A model generated the notes under the pieces. That model saw nothing but the letters and a program-made list of their open reading frames with translations. It searched no databases and was not told the origin of the DNA. The position numbers and the translations under genes are program-made. This document shows positions 37,824-49,600 of a stretch of 64,000 bases of DNA, piece after piece. This DNA comes from Oxyruncus cristatus. Its lineage: Eukaryota; Chordata; Aves; Passeriformes; Cotingidae. The stretch is from positions 1,815,424 to 1,879,423 of the forward strand of contig VXAY01004360.1 of NCBI GenBank assembly GCA_013399855.1, written 5' to 3'. Each line of letters opens with the position of its first letter. The stretch's first letter is position 1.

Positions 37824-39394
37824 GTTTTCAGGTGCAAAATAATTACTAAGATTTTAATTAGACATGTTATAAAGGTAATGGGAATAAGAAGGAATGTGAT
37901 AGATAGAAAAGGAATATGTGCAGAGAAGGTATAGTGTGCTTCAGTTTGCACAACAGGATGGAGGCAGCAAACGGGGTAAGAAGAATAGTAAATGAGAAGA
38001 CTATGTTACAGTGATGTCAGAAGCTGCTTGTAAAAAGTAGGAAACCTGTTTTTTTCCCTTTGTGATTTATTTTTTAAGTACTCAAAGTGCTTTTGTAGTG
38101 GGATTCTGAGAATCTTTTCAGTGATGGCATGAGGAAGTGGTGCTAACCTTTTACAGCTATAAGTTTGTACCTAGTTTGATGTGCAGGGGTTCAAAACCAC
38201 TTAGGCTGAATTGTAGCTCTGCACTCAAGTTCTGCAAGAGTATGATTTCAAGGAGAGATATGTCCTGTGTATCCTCTTGTTATTTTGTTTTAAAACCCAG
38301 CAACTTCTATCTTCCTTTGGCTATAGGCAGGAGTGTATGTGTGAGGGGAAATCTTTACTGGCCATAGTGCTTTTGGCTTGTTCGTAGCATTCCTAGAGGG
38401 TAGCCTTTTTCAGGATTTCTGTGTGTGACTGCCATGTCTGATCTAGCTTACCAAGTTCCTTAGTGTTTCCTTGTCTGCCGTGAGTTGTCTGGATCTTTTG
38501 ACCTTCAGCAGCTGCTGAGCTGTTCTAGCCCTCTCTGGGCAGCCAATGATATCCTGGGGGATGCCAAACAGTCCAGAACCTTCTACAGCAGCCTCAGTTC
38601 TGCTCTGTGCTGTTTACAGTGGAGCAGCTAATACTTTTTCAATATGTGTTTCAAGGTGAAGTTATGAATAATGTTGAGTGGAAGTGGATCTTTACGAAGA
38701 ATAATTTCTTTTAAAAGTTTTTTTTGTGGTCTAGGTAGTTGTCTGGGACCTCTAAATGACTTATTTAAGCCTCTCATCTGCAGAGTTGCTCAGAAGATTT
38801 CTTCTGGAATATTGATGCTGAGGAAATCTTTTCTGCATGTATATGTGAAATCAAAGAATTCCTGGCTGCTTCTATGGAAAGGGAATGGCCATACCATTAA
38901 AGGTAAACCATGATTATGTCATGTTTACCTAACAATTTGAAATTAAAGCTTAATTTGAGGTGATAGAACAATACCTTTCAATATATACTACTGCTAACAC
39001 TGCCACTGGTTGGAGAACTGTAGATGTTGTTTTATTCACAGTTTTTACAAGTTTTAAGCTAAGATTGGATTTCTGTAGCATGCAAATGTGCCGAAGTATA
39101 ATTCTACCATCTGTATCTATGCCTATATATTGTCTCAGTATAAAACCAAGGTATTTAGAAGACTGCCTTCATTGCTGTCACAACTTCCCACGTCTTTTCA
39201 GTCAGTCTTGCTAAATGTTGCCTTTGTTATTACTGCTTAGTTGAGGAGAGGAAACACAGGCATTCTAACCACTAGTCTGCTTTATTTTTGAATCCCTTCT
39301 TCTTAGACTAAGGTAGTAAAGACGTCTGAGCTCTTTTTTCTCTTGCAGGTTAATGCTCTCAATTATGAGGTAGTCTGCCTCAGTTGCTTTCATA
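37824..39394. other. No recognisable feature
   Basis: Unique AT-rich sequence. Open frames are short and unfamiliar. Nothing stands out. Confidence 0.5.
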
Positions 39395-39633
39395 TTTTTT
39401 GTTTGTTTGTGTTTCTTTTTTTTTTGTTGTTGTTTGTTTGTTGAGTTGGTTGGTTTGGTTTGTTTTTATTCTGTATTTTGGGGGGTTGTTTGTTTTGGTT
39501 TTGTTTGTTGTTGTTTTTAGTTGGCTTGTGGGTTGGGAGGTTGGTTGGTTGGGTGGGTTGGGTTTTTGTTGTTTATGTTTTGTGTGTGTGTTTGTTCTGT
39601 TGGGGGGTTTTTGTTTTGTTGTGTTTTTGAAGT
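39395..39633 (+). repeat. G/T-rich simple sequence
   Basis: Over 230 bases are almost purely G and T on the plus strand, built from TTTG, TTGG and GTTT units, with clusters such as TTGGTTGGTTGGGTGGGTTG and GGGGGG. The open frames on either strand here (Val/Phe/Leu-rich and Asn/Thr/Lys-rich) are low-complexity artefacts. Confidence 0.9.
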
Positions 39634-40629
39634 GTTCCATTTTGGGTATAAACTACTGAAATATTTTTGAGTGTGAAGACCAGGACGCAAGTGTCCCAAA
39701 TCCTGGGTGGGTGTCCCAGTAATCAGTTGTTTATTTGTCTCTCCCACACTTCGTGAACATTTCTGTATCTCATCAAAGAGGATCAACACACACATGGAAA
39801 AGTACTGCCATGGCTAGGACATGCTCCTGTGCGTGATGAAGCTCTGCCCAGGCAGAGGAGGGAGCTTACATCTAGCCTCTAAATTTCTCACCTCAGCCTG
39901 CTATTAAGCCCAGAGTGCTTCCCTACACATCTCTTGGTATGCTACTGCACACATGTTGGGTTGTGTTTCTGAGCTGCGTGACCAGTTAGGCATCAAATTA
40001 CAAAGAGCAGTAGTGCCATCAGCTTGCAGGGTAACACAGTTTCAGTTTTTCCCTGAATTTCTAGAAGCATTTGGTGTCCTGGGTACCTAATTGTCTTACT
40101 GAAAACTTTGGGTTATTCTCTTCTATGTAGTCATCTCATAGTTTGTCTAAAAGGCACCTTCGGTATTCCAGTGCAGAGCAGCTGGAGCAGTGGTGTGTGC
40201 TATTGGGCACTATGCTTTGAGGTTTCAGCAAAACAGCTGGAATTGTTAGGTTTGTATTTCTCATATCTTAGGGATAGGAAGAAAAAAAGAGGCAAAATAG
40301 TAGGATAGACATTCCAGAATAGAACTTGGATACTAGAAATTTGACTAAATGATTTTAAAACTACCTGGAGAAACTTAAGGCTACAGGAATCTCTAGATCA
40401 TGTTGTTAATTTTGTACATTTCAGACTAACTAGGTTGATCCTTGCAATTTGAGTTAAGTTAAAACATTTTTTCACTCAAAAAACTAAAATACTAACATGG
40501 CTCAGGCCAAGACAGCATCAGCCAAGCTACTTTGTGTCAAGATCACTTTGATATAGTGATGAGGTTGGTTCATATGATATTCAGCCATCTATACAATACA
40601 AAAATTACAGTTATAGATAACCACATAGC
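39634..40629. other. No recognisable feature
   Basis: Unique sequence with no gene or transposon that I can identify. Confidence 0.45.
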
Positions 40630-40719
40630 AGGCAGTTGCCTGCCCAGAGCAGAGGGGCTGGAAATAGATGATCATGAGTTGGTACCTTCCAACTCAAACC
40701 ATTCTGTGATTGTACGATG
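40630..40719 (+). repeat. CR1 LINE terminal fragment
   Basis: GATGATCATGAGTTGGTACC is followed by TTCCAACTC and ATTCTGTGATTGTACGATG, a diverged plus-strand CR1 terminus. Only about 90 bases are recognisable. Confidence 0.7.
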
Positions 40720-40794
40720 ACAACACAATTGACTTGGTGGATTATTTCTGTCTCTGCAACTGAAAAATGTGGAAAAAAACACCATAGTTCACAT

Positions 40795-41030
40795 GATCAC
40801 AGAGTCACAGCATGGGGAAGGTTGGAAGGGACCTCTGGAGGTCATCCAGTCCAACCTCCCTGCTCAGACAGGGTCCTCTAGAACACACTAGTCATGATTG
40901 TGCCCAGCAGGCTTTTGAATATCTCCAGAGAAGGAGGCTCCATGAGCTAGCTCTCTGGACAATCTGTTCCAGTTCTCAATCACCCTCACAGTAATGAAAC
41001 TTTTCCTCTTGTTCAGGTGGTTTCCTTCTG
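40795..41030 (-). repeat. CR1 LINE 3' end
   Basis: It starts GATCACAGAGTCACAGCATGG, then GTTGGAAGGGACCTCTGGAG and CATCCAGTCCAACC, the complement of a CR1 tail. It runs through TTCTCAATCACCCTCACAGT to a block rich in TTTCCTTCTG. The copy is diverged and has no usable frame. It faces the plus-strand fragment 75 bases to its left tail to tail. Confidence 0.8.
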
Positions 41031-42113
41031 ATCTGATAATTTGGAAGCTTCATCATTGCTGTTTGAAACTCTTCCACCTTGCAAAAAAGCCCCCCAGACC
41101 AAAGAACATGTAAGTCACACAGAGCAATATTGCTACTGTAACTGCTTCAGCTGGCTTAGCAAGAGCATGAATGACCCTCTTTGTGCACTAAGAAAGAGGA
41201 TTTTCTGTAAGAATTATGTTTAAATATTTTTTAGATGTGAATATTTGATATTGTGCATGCAAATTAGGTTGATTAGCACTTTCAGAGGTTTCTGTATATT
41301 TGTCTGAAGTGTGTACATGCACAAAGGTGAAGGGCTATTAAGCAATATATTATTATTAAATATATAAAGCAATTTATTTCTTAGTGTACATGTGTTGTGC
41401 TTCACCATAATTCTCTATGAACTTGAAAGCCACCTTATGTTATTTGAAATACATGCCCTCTGTTATGTCAACAAATGTTGCTCTTTGCTGCAAAGTCAAA
41501 ATACATTTGAATATAAGGGCACTTACAGCATATTTATACCATCTTGGAGCAACCACAGGAAGAACTTAAAAGGCTGTAAAGCTTAAGCAACCAGCCACCA
41601 TCCATAATTGTGAACTTTTGTTATTAACCCTGTGACCAGAGTACTGCTGGATGTGGAATAAAACATATAAAGTATTTATTTAGAAATCATAGAAATGCAT
41701 TACTCAAACAGAATTTTTACCTGCAGTCTTACAGACTGACTTGGTGAAACAAAGGAATTAGAAAAGCAGCCTGCTGGAAACTACTGGCCACAAGAGATTA
41801 AAAAAAAAAGACAATAAATCTACAGCTGAAAAGTGTTGTCAGACAAATGGAATTAGCATTTGTATAAAGAAGTTTAAGCAAATTATTTGCTCTCATGAAC
41901 TTATTTCCCTCAGAACTGAAGCCTGAAACTAGGATGAAATTATGTTGTTTTTTTTCTGATAACATTTATGTGTTTGTTCCAACTCGTGATTTTTGTATTG
42001 TATAGATGGCTGAACTAAACTTGCTGTTACATCTAGAGTAAGATGAAGCATGTTGCAGTTGCAGTGGCATATGAAACTAGGCAAAATTCTGTCTCTGACA
42101 CCTTTGAAAGTAG
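41031..42113. other. No recognisable feature
   Basis: AT-rich unique sequence with no gene recognised. Confidence 0.45.
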
Positions 42114-43182
42114 GCCTCTGTAGCAGGTTGACCCTAGCTGGATGCCAGGTAACCACTAAAGCCACTCTCACTCTCCCCTGCTACTTGATAGAGGAGAGAA
42201 AAAAAACCAGTGAGGAATTCATGAGTTAACAGCTGGGAGAGGTCACTTACTGATCACCATCACAGGCAAAACAGACTCAAAATGCAGATAATACTTAAAT
42301 TTATTACTAACAGGATCAGAGTAAAAGAGTGAGAAGTAAAATAATCTTTGTAACACCTTCCCCCCACCCCTCCTTCCTTCCATGTTCTCCCCTCTCCCCC
42401 CTACCAGTGCAGGGGAACAGGGAATGGGGATTACCGTCAAGTTGTTGTTTCTGCCTCTGCTCAGGGAGAGGAGTCCTTCCCGTCTCCTGTGGGATCTCTC
42501 CCATGGGAGACAGTCCTTGATGGACTTCTCCAACATGAGTCCAACCCATGGGCAACACTTCTTCACAAAACTACTGTCCAGTGGGTCACTTCTCCATGGA
42601 GTGCAGTCCTTCATGAATGAGCTGCTCCATGGTGGGTCCCCCACAGAGGTCACAAGTCCTACCTGGGAAAAGCCTGCTCCAGCGTGGGCTTCCCTCTCCA
42701 CAGGCTGTGGGTCTCTGGCAGGACCCTGCTCTATCTTGGGCCTCCCACGGGCTCACAGCCTCCTTCAGATATCCACCTGTTCCAGCATGGGCTCCTCCGT
42801 GGGCTGCAGGTGGGTCTCTGCACCCCGATAGTCCTCCACGGGCTTCAGGGGCCTCAGCTGTGGTGCCTGGAGCACGTCCTCCACCACCTTCTGCACTGAC
42901 CTTGGTGTCTACATTGCTGTTCCCATATTCTCACTCTGCTCTTCCCTGGCTGGAATTTTCACCTGCACAACATAAGAACCTTCTGTTCTTAAATATGTTA
43001 TCACAGAGGTGTTAATATTACTCCTCATTGACTCGGCCTTGGCCAGCAGTAGGAAGCCCATCGTGGAGCTGGCTGGCATTGGCTCCACTAGACAAGGGAA
43101 GCTTCTAGCAGCTGCCAGCAGAAGCCACCCCTGTAGCAACCCTGGATGCCTAAACCTAGCCACAGAAACCCACTACAGCCTC
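42114..43182 (-). mobile_element. Solo LTR (avian ERVL-like) with 5-bp target duplication
   Basis: The element spans 42119-43177, beginning TGTAGCAGGTTGACC and ending AAACCCACTACA. The direct repeat GCCTC is present at 42114-42118 and 43178-43182. A complement of AATAAA at 42300-42305 places transcription on the minus strand. The GC-rich middle (about 42450-42860) is built of diverged repeats around phrases such as CCATGGGAG, CTGCTCCA and GTGGGTCCC, a feature of a widespread bird LTR as I remember it. No viral genes lie on either side, so it is a solo LTR. Open frames inside it are not genes. Confidence 0.88.
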
Positions 43183-44879
43183 CAATGTAGTTATTGCAGT
43201 AAACACCTTTACTATATGATACTAAACTGCACATGTGGCCGCAGAGGTATAGGGGGAAGACAATTCATAGTGCTATAACCATGAGAGATAATACAGGTGT
43301 AGATATTTATATTATCATCTTCCTTGAGAGTAATTTTTACCCATCTGAAGAGGACCACTATACACTCACAACTGCTGCTGGTGCTTTGTGTGGGACTTCA
43401 GTGGTGTCCAAGCATTAGGACAATAGTCTGCACTGGGCTAACCTTGTTTTTTCTTGTTTTCCCCCAAGACCTGGCAACCAGATGAATGATTTCTTTCCAC
43501 TACTCCCCCCAGCCCACCAATGTTGTTACAAAACCCAGGGATGCTCTCTAAGAGAGACGAATTTTATTTTGTGTATACGTTAGACGCAAGTAAATTCTTT
43601 TTCTTGTAAAATTGGTTTTGACTCAATTATGTGCTGGTCTGTGAAAAGTGACTGCTCTCAGGAGAGATCTTCAAACTTTATTCTCAAAATTCATGCTGTC
43701 AGCCAGCTATTCAGTAATCCAGCAATGGTGTCCCGGGAAGCTGTAATGTTGTTTCTCATTCACTTTTTCTTCAGTATGGACATTTCCAACAGGAGTAAGA
43801 CCCCACAACTGATAAAGCTCAAATACTTGTTATGTGTGGAAATGGCAGAGTACACAGGGAACTGAAGCAGTCTGGCCAAGGAGCACAGTTGTCTGCTGAG
43901 GATACCCCCTAAGTCACTTAATTAAAATTCCCAGCAGGCAACATCTGCATGAAAACAGTTTCAGTTTTGGTGCAGACTGGAAATTTCAGCTTTCTGATGA
44001 ATTTTATATCCTTCCCCTCCCCCCCTCCCCCGTAAAAGTCTATTCTCTAATATATGTGTAAACAGACCCCATGGATTCCATTAAAAAACTTTCAAATTTC
44101 CTTTATAAATATTGTCACTGCGGTATTCTCACCATGTCTAGCATAAAGAGAAGTGTCAGAACTGTAGTGGTGATCACTTGTGTATGCATGCGGGCGTTAG
44201 CAGCTTACAGGCGGAGAGCTTATGCCTTTCCATGTCATTGAAATTAGCATGTAGTAGCATTGGCCTAGCTTCTGAGTGGCAATACTGTGTGATGTTTTTT
44301 CTGTTGCTAGTTTAAAGATATTACAAGGGCAAAAAACATATAAAAGAAATGAAGCTCTACAGGCAAAGAGAGCAATTACTAAATAGTATTTGGACTATTA
44401 TGCTCCAGACTGCTGGTCTAAGGTACCATTCACCAGCCGTAGCCATTTTTCCTGTTCCCTCCTGGTATCTCTGCCCTTAGCAGTTCTTATTATTGACCTG
44501 GGACTGAGCACAATTAAAATCTTTTTTCGGTTCCTTCCCACACTCATCTTTAAACTTGATGGGGATTTTTTTAATATCAAAAATGCAAGTCACAGAAGTT
44601 AATGTTCTAAAGCCTGGGGTATATGATTACACTTGCTGAAAATGAAGCTTAAAATGAAAGGAAAGACCAATTCAAGTAGCAGTAATGTTTTCGAGCATTA
44701 CTAAAGAGCAGTTTTCATACTGGTTGCAATAAATCACATTCATATGGTGACAAAGGAGGAAGAGAGATAAGTGATATCACCGAAGGAGTAGTTTTTATAA
44801 GTCCTATCCACATCAGTGAGAGTTGTAAAGTCAGGCTTTGTATTAGTGAAAAACTGAGGCAGAAAATTCCCTTTCGAAT
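43183..44879. other. No recognisable gene
   Basis: Unique sequence with a C-rich patch near 44010-44035. Open frames are short and unfamiliar. Confidence 0.45.
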
Positions 44880-46618
44880 ACAGAATCACAGAATCATTTA
44901 GGTTGGAAAAGACCTCTGAGATTGTCAAGTCCAACCTTTGACTGATCACCACCTTGTCAGCTAGACCATGGCACTATGTGCCATGTCCAGCTGTATCTTG
45001 AACACTTCCAGGGATGTTGACTCCACCACCTCCCTGGGCAGTCTATTCCAATGTTTAACAACCACTTCCATGAAGAAATTTCTCCTGATATCCACCTGGA
45101 ACCTCCCCTGATGCAGCTTGTGGCTATGTCCTTTTTTTCTGTCACTAGTTGCCTGGGAGAAGAGACTGACCCACTCCTTGCTACAACCTTCTTTCAGGTA
45201 GTTTTAGAGAGTGATAAGGTGTCCTCTGAGCCTCTTTCTCTCCAGGATAAACCACTTCAGCTCCCTCAGCCACTACTCATATGGCTTATGCCCTTTGCCA
45301 TCTTCACTACCCTTCCCTGGACATGCTCCAGCACCTCAATATCTTTCTTGAAGGGAGGGGCCCAAAACTGGACACAGTACTTCAGATGCAGCCTCACCAG
45401 TGCTGAGTAAAGGGGATGATCACTTCTCTGCTCCTGCTGGCTGTGCAAAAAAGTTAAGCCAGCAGCACCTGCATTCAATTAATTAGAATCAAAAGGGAAT
45501 GTTTTGGCCTTGGAGCTGAGAAGGAGTGTGTGAATTAGAACACTGAGTTTGCAAAAAGTCCTGGGAATTCTAGTTAACTGAATAGCAACACCAGGTGCTG
45601 TTTACCCAAAGAGGTTAATAAAAGGGGAATGCAGAGAGAGCTCTGCAGAGAATCTGGAAAACCAAATGACAGTGTGTGCAGCCTCATTTCATCAGCACCA
45701 TATTTGCCATACTGGCCACACAATTCTTAGTACAGATCAGGTTGCCATTGACCTTCCTGGCCACCCGGGCACTGCTGGCTCATGTTCAGCCAGCTGCCAA
45801 CCAGCACCTCCAGATCCTTTTCCACCAGGCCACTTTCCACCCACTCTTCCTCAAGCCTGCAGCGCTACAGGGGGTTGTTGTGGCTGAAGTGTAGGACCCA
45901 GGGCTTGACCTTGTTGAACATCATACAATTGACCTTGGCCTATCCTGCCTGTCCAAATCCTTCTGCAGAGCCCTCTTACCCTACAGCAGAGCAACACCCC
46001 ACCCAACTTGGTGGTGTCTGCAAATTTACTGAGGGTGCAGGACTGTGCCCGATACTGAGCCCTGAAGAACCTCACTAGTGAGTGGTGGTCAGCTGAATGC
46101 GGCACCATTCACTGGGCTTAGTCATCCATCCAGTTTCTAACCCAGGAAAGAGTGCACCTGTCCAAGCCATGGGCTGGCAGCTTCTCCAGGAGAATGGCAT
46201 GGGAGACAGTATCAAAGTCTTTGCTGAAGTCCAGTTAGACTACAGCCGCAGCCTTTCCATCACCCACTAGGTGGTCACCTTGTTATAAAAGGAGACCAGG
46301 TTGGTCAAGCAGGACATGCCTTTCCTAAGGCTGTGCTGGCTGGGCCTGACCCCTTGGTTGTCCTGTATGTATCATGTGGTTGCACTCAAGATGATCTGTT
46401 CCATAACCTTACTGGGCACTGGTCAGGGTAGCAAACTTGTAGTTTCCCTGGATCCTCCTTTCACCCTTCCTGGATGTCATCTGGGACCTTCCTGGTTAGA
46501 CAGTGTTGGTGATAAATGATGGACAGTGGCTTAGTGAGCTCTTCTGTCAGCTCCTTCAGTACCCCTGGATGAATCCCATTTGGTCCTATAGACTTGTGAG
46601 TATCTAAATGGTTTAGCA
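44880..46618 (-). repeat. CR1 LINE, longest copy, interrupted and inactive
   Basis: The left edge is the complement of the CR1 tail (CAGAATCACAGAATCATT). Read on the minus strand, the copy covers much of the reverse transcriptase from upstream of the DFSKDFDTVSH motif (about 46185-46235) to the 3' end. The catalytic block reads Phe-Ala-Asp-Thr-Thr (near 46012-46026) instead of Phe-Ala-Asp-Asp, so one catalytic Asp is gone. Many stops and frameshifts are present. A foreign segment splits it at about 45442-45711. It is 5'-truncated near 46618. Confidence 0.9.
45442..45711. mobile_element. Unidentified insertion inside the CR1 copy
   Basis: The CR1 alignment with the copies at 10.7 and 54.3 kb breaks after CTCCTGCTGGC (about 45441) and resumes at CTGGCCACACAATTCTT (about 45712). 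The pentamer CTGGC borders both sides, a possible target duplication. The 270-base insert contains GGTTAATAAAAGGGGAATGC, which has a TATA-like or AATAAA-like look. It has no recognisable family and no clear inverted ends. A short solo LTR or a non-autonomous element is possible. Confidence 0.45.
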
Positions 46619-49600
46619 CGTACTACTTTCTCCGTACCTCTCTATATGTATATAGAAACTGAAGTTAAATGTAAGGACATGAAGATGATATTTCATCATA
46701 ATATGTGCTGAAATACCTGTGTTTTTTCTAAGATGCCATAGCCATAGGCTGACCCCACTCCCTTGGTATCATTTATTTGCATTTTTGTACAAGTGGACTT
46801 TCAAGTCAATATTGTTCTTCTTCTTTTGAAATAATATGAGTGACTACATGAATTCAGAAGAAATTAATTTTAATCACATCTTCAGTAGCATTAGAATGCT
46901 AAAAAATGATATTTTATCAGAAAATAATTTTATCCTTGTGGAAAAAGTTACCCAGGTCACCTTACAAATCCTGCCTCTGCTGTATCAGCAGCTGCAGCCA
47001 AGATGTTCTCTTCTTGGACAGATTTTGTGTGGATTTTAGTGGAGAAGATTGGAGCATATCTGAGCCCTGATCTGCTGCAGGGCCTGGATCTGAGTGTGCA
47101 CTCCAGTCAGTTCTGGGCTTGGATGCTCTGGACCTTTAGTGTAGTGAGGACATAATGGAAGTGTAGAAAGCTCCAGTCCCACTCAGATGAAGAAAAAGTT
47201 TCTTGCAGAATCTAGTGTCAACATGGCTGCTGTTGGTTTGTTGTGTTATGAGCTACAGACCTCTCTGTCAACCAGTATATTGAGGATTAGAGAATTCTTG
47301 ATGTTTGCTTTTGCATATTAAACAAAAGATTTTATTTTTCCAATTGTCAAACTTGTGCTTACATCAATCTTTTTCAATTTTTTCATGTTTTAAAAAATTA
47401 TCTTTTACTCCTTAGGGGAAAACAAAATAACAAAGAAGAAAAGAAAAGCAGCAAAATCAATACTTTTTATGTAACAGTTTCTTTAATGGCTTGAAAATTA
47501 TTAACGCATATATTTTTATAAGTGGAGAAGTTACTTCACATCCAAACTGCAGGTTTGTGCATCACAGAAATATCTGTGTTATGGCTTAATTATGTAGCTC
47601 TCCTTATTCATTTGTATTTTGCAGTAGCCTGTTTATTAACAAATTATTTAATTTTAATTGAATGAGTTCCAGTTACAAGAGGTAGTAATGCCATCCCTTC
47701 AATGCTAGGCAAATTAGTAAGCATCTGAGCTAAGAAACCTGTTGCAGAATTGAATCCTTTTGAAACAAGAGGATATATGTAAGCTAAGTGATGGGGGTCA
47801 GGAGGTCATCATGGAGATCATCATGGAGGTCAGGAGAAAGGGCAGGTTCCTGAGAGATACATACAATGAGAAACTGACCTAGACACCACAGGTGGCTGGG
47901 AAACTCCTCCACCATGAGCAGTGAAAAGGCATGAGAGATGCTGTGATTCATACATTCTTTCTCTTTTCTTGTATCATTTCCAAGGCCTGGAATGGCCACT
48001 GTTAGTGACAAGGCAGTGGACTAGGTGAATTTCTGATTTAACTGAGAATTGTCATTTTCATACTCTTAGGAATGCCAAAGCTTAATTTGGATCTGGTTCT
48101 TTGGTAAATGTTTTAAATGATCTTCTGCCTAAGCAAGATAGCTGTTTCTTTCAAGTGAAGACAGGTGTAGGCTGAATAACAAGCAAAGATAACTGTCCTT
48201 CTAGAAGGCCTTGAGCTGTCTTAGGTATTTCTTCACAGAGTGTGTGTGTGCGCAAAACCCATAAGCCATCCAAAGAATGGAGTGAAATGGACACTACACA
48301 CACTTTTACATCCAAAGGTGCTATTTAGTTTTACTGCAGAATCACTCTAATAATCTGCAGAGGCTGGTGTTTGCAATAAGCAGAAATCGTATTTACTGTT
48401 GACTCTGTATCATCAGGGAAATTAGCTTCTTGTCATGACTGAAAAAAAACTTCCTGGTCTGGTTTCATAGGAAATCTCTCTGTAAAGTTTTGCAGATCTT
48501 TACTCTTGGACTAAATGAAAATAATATTGCACCTATTTGAGGATATGGATTAGGTGAAACCCCAGAAGTTTTGTGTTTCTATCCTCAGAAGTTTGGCTGG
48601 TTGGTGATTTTTCAGTAATTTTGTACTTAGTTTTTAATTGTATTCTAAGACTTTATTCAAAGCTAAAAATCAGGAGGTGTTATTCAGACATTAAAATGCT
48701 AGCTTGAATAATCGAGGAGGCTACTCCATAGAAAATAATGGAATGTCTTCCTTTTCATGTTTTTCCTCTTTGTAATGAAAAATAAAATGGTTCTGTCAAA
48801 ATATTTCACAACAATGGAAACAGATGTTGATTGAGAAAAAAACAAGTGTTTCAATCCTTATTAACTGGTGAGAAAAATATTTTAGCTTTTGTATTAAATC
48901 AGCCTAAGCCCCTGATAACTTTAGTAAAATCTGTAGAGTATTTCTGGTCACCTGTAATGAAATGTATGAGAATAGGAAAAAACTTATTTTCCCTTGAGTT
49001 GGGGTGAAACATCTGCATTTTTACAAAACAAGAATTTTGAGTTTGTTACCTCTACTATTCACATGGAGAAGATGTCTACATACCTTTTTGCAGTGTTGTC
49101 AGCCAACTGGTTATGAAGATCAACTTCTCAAAGACAAAACTCAGGATTAAATAATGTATTTGAGCAACTTTTCTATGGAGTAGCATTTGTAATGAATTGT
49201 CTCAGTACTCTGAGCCAGCTCACATTGATCTAACCTTTGAAACTTCTATCTCACACTCAAAAGTTTGAAATATTCCTCATGCACAGGAACACTCACATCT
49301 GTGCTTTTCCTTGTAATTTCTTTTATACTTCTGACTTGACAGTAGTTAGCTTGTGATATCCAGATGTGATACAAAGTGCCTTTCAGAAAGAAACAAGTAC
49401 TTCAGATCATCAGAGCTGAACCATGTTTCTAAAGGTAATAGTTTAATTTTTAAATGCTGAGATTGTTCTTTTGTAAGTAGAGCCTGAGCTTTATTGACTG
49501 GTGGATGCTCATAAAGAATATATGCAAAAATCTCAAGCAAACAACTACAGATTTACTTCAAATATCTTTTGTTTTCCTTTTTTTAGTGGGCTTAACTAAA

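Noticed and set aside
39384..39659. Open frames of about 90 codons on both strands
   Set aside because: They are products of G/T simple sequence, with low-complexity Val/Phe/Leu and Asn/Thr/Lys peptides.
42243..43015. Open frames of 130-150 codons on both strands
   Set aside because: They lie inside a solo LTR, whose GC-rich repeats keep several frames open. No protein motif is present.
47800..47830. Short CATCATGGAG repetition considered as a minisatellite
   Set aside because: Only two to three imperfect units, which is too little to call an array.
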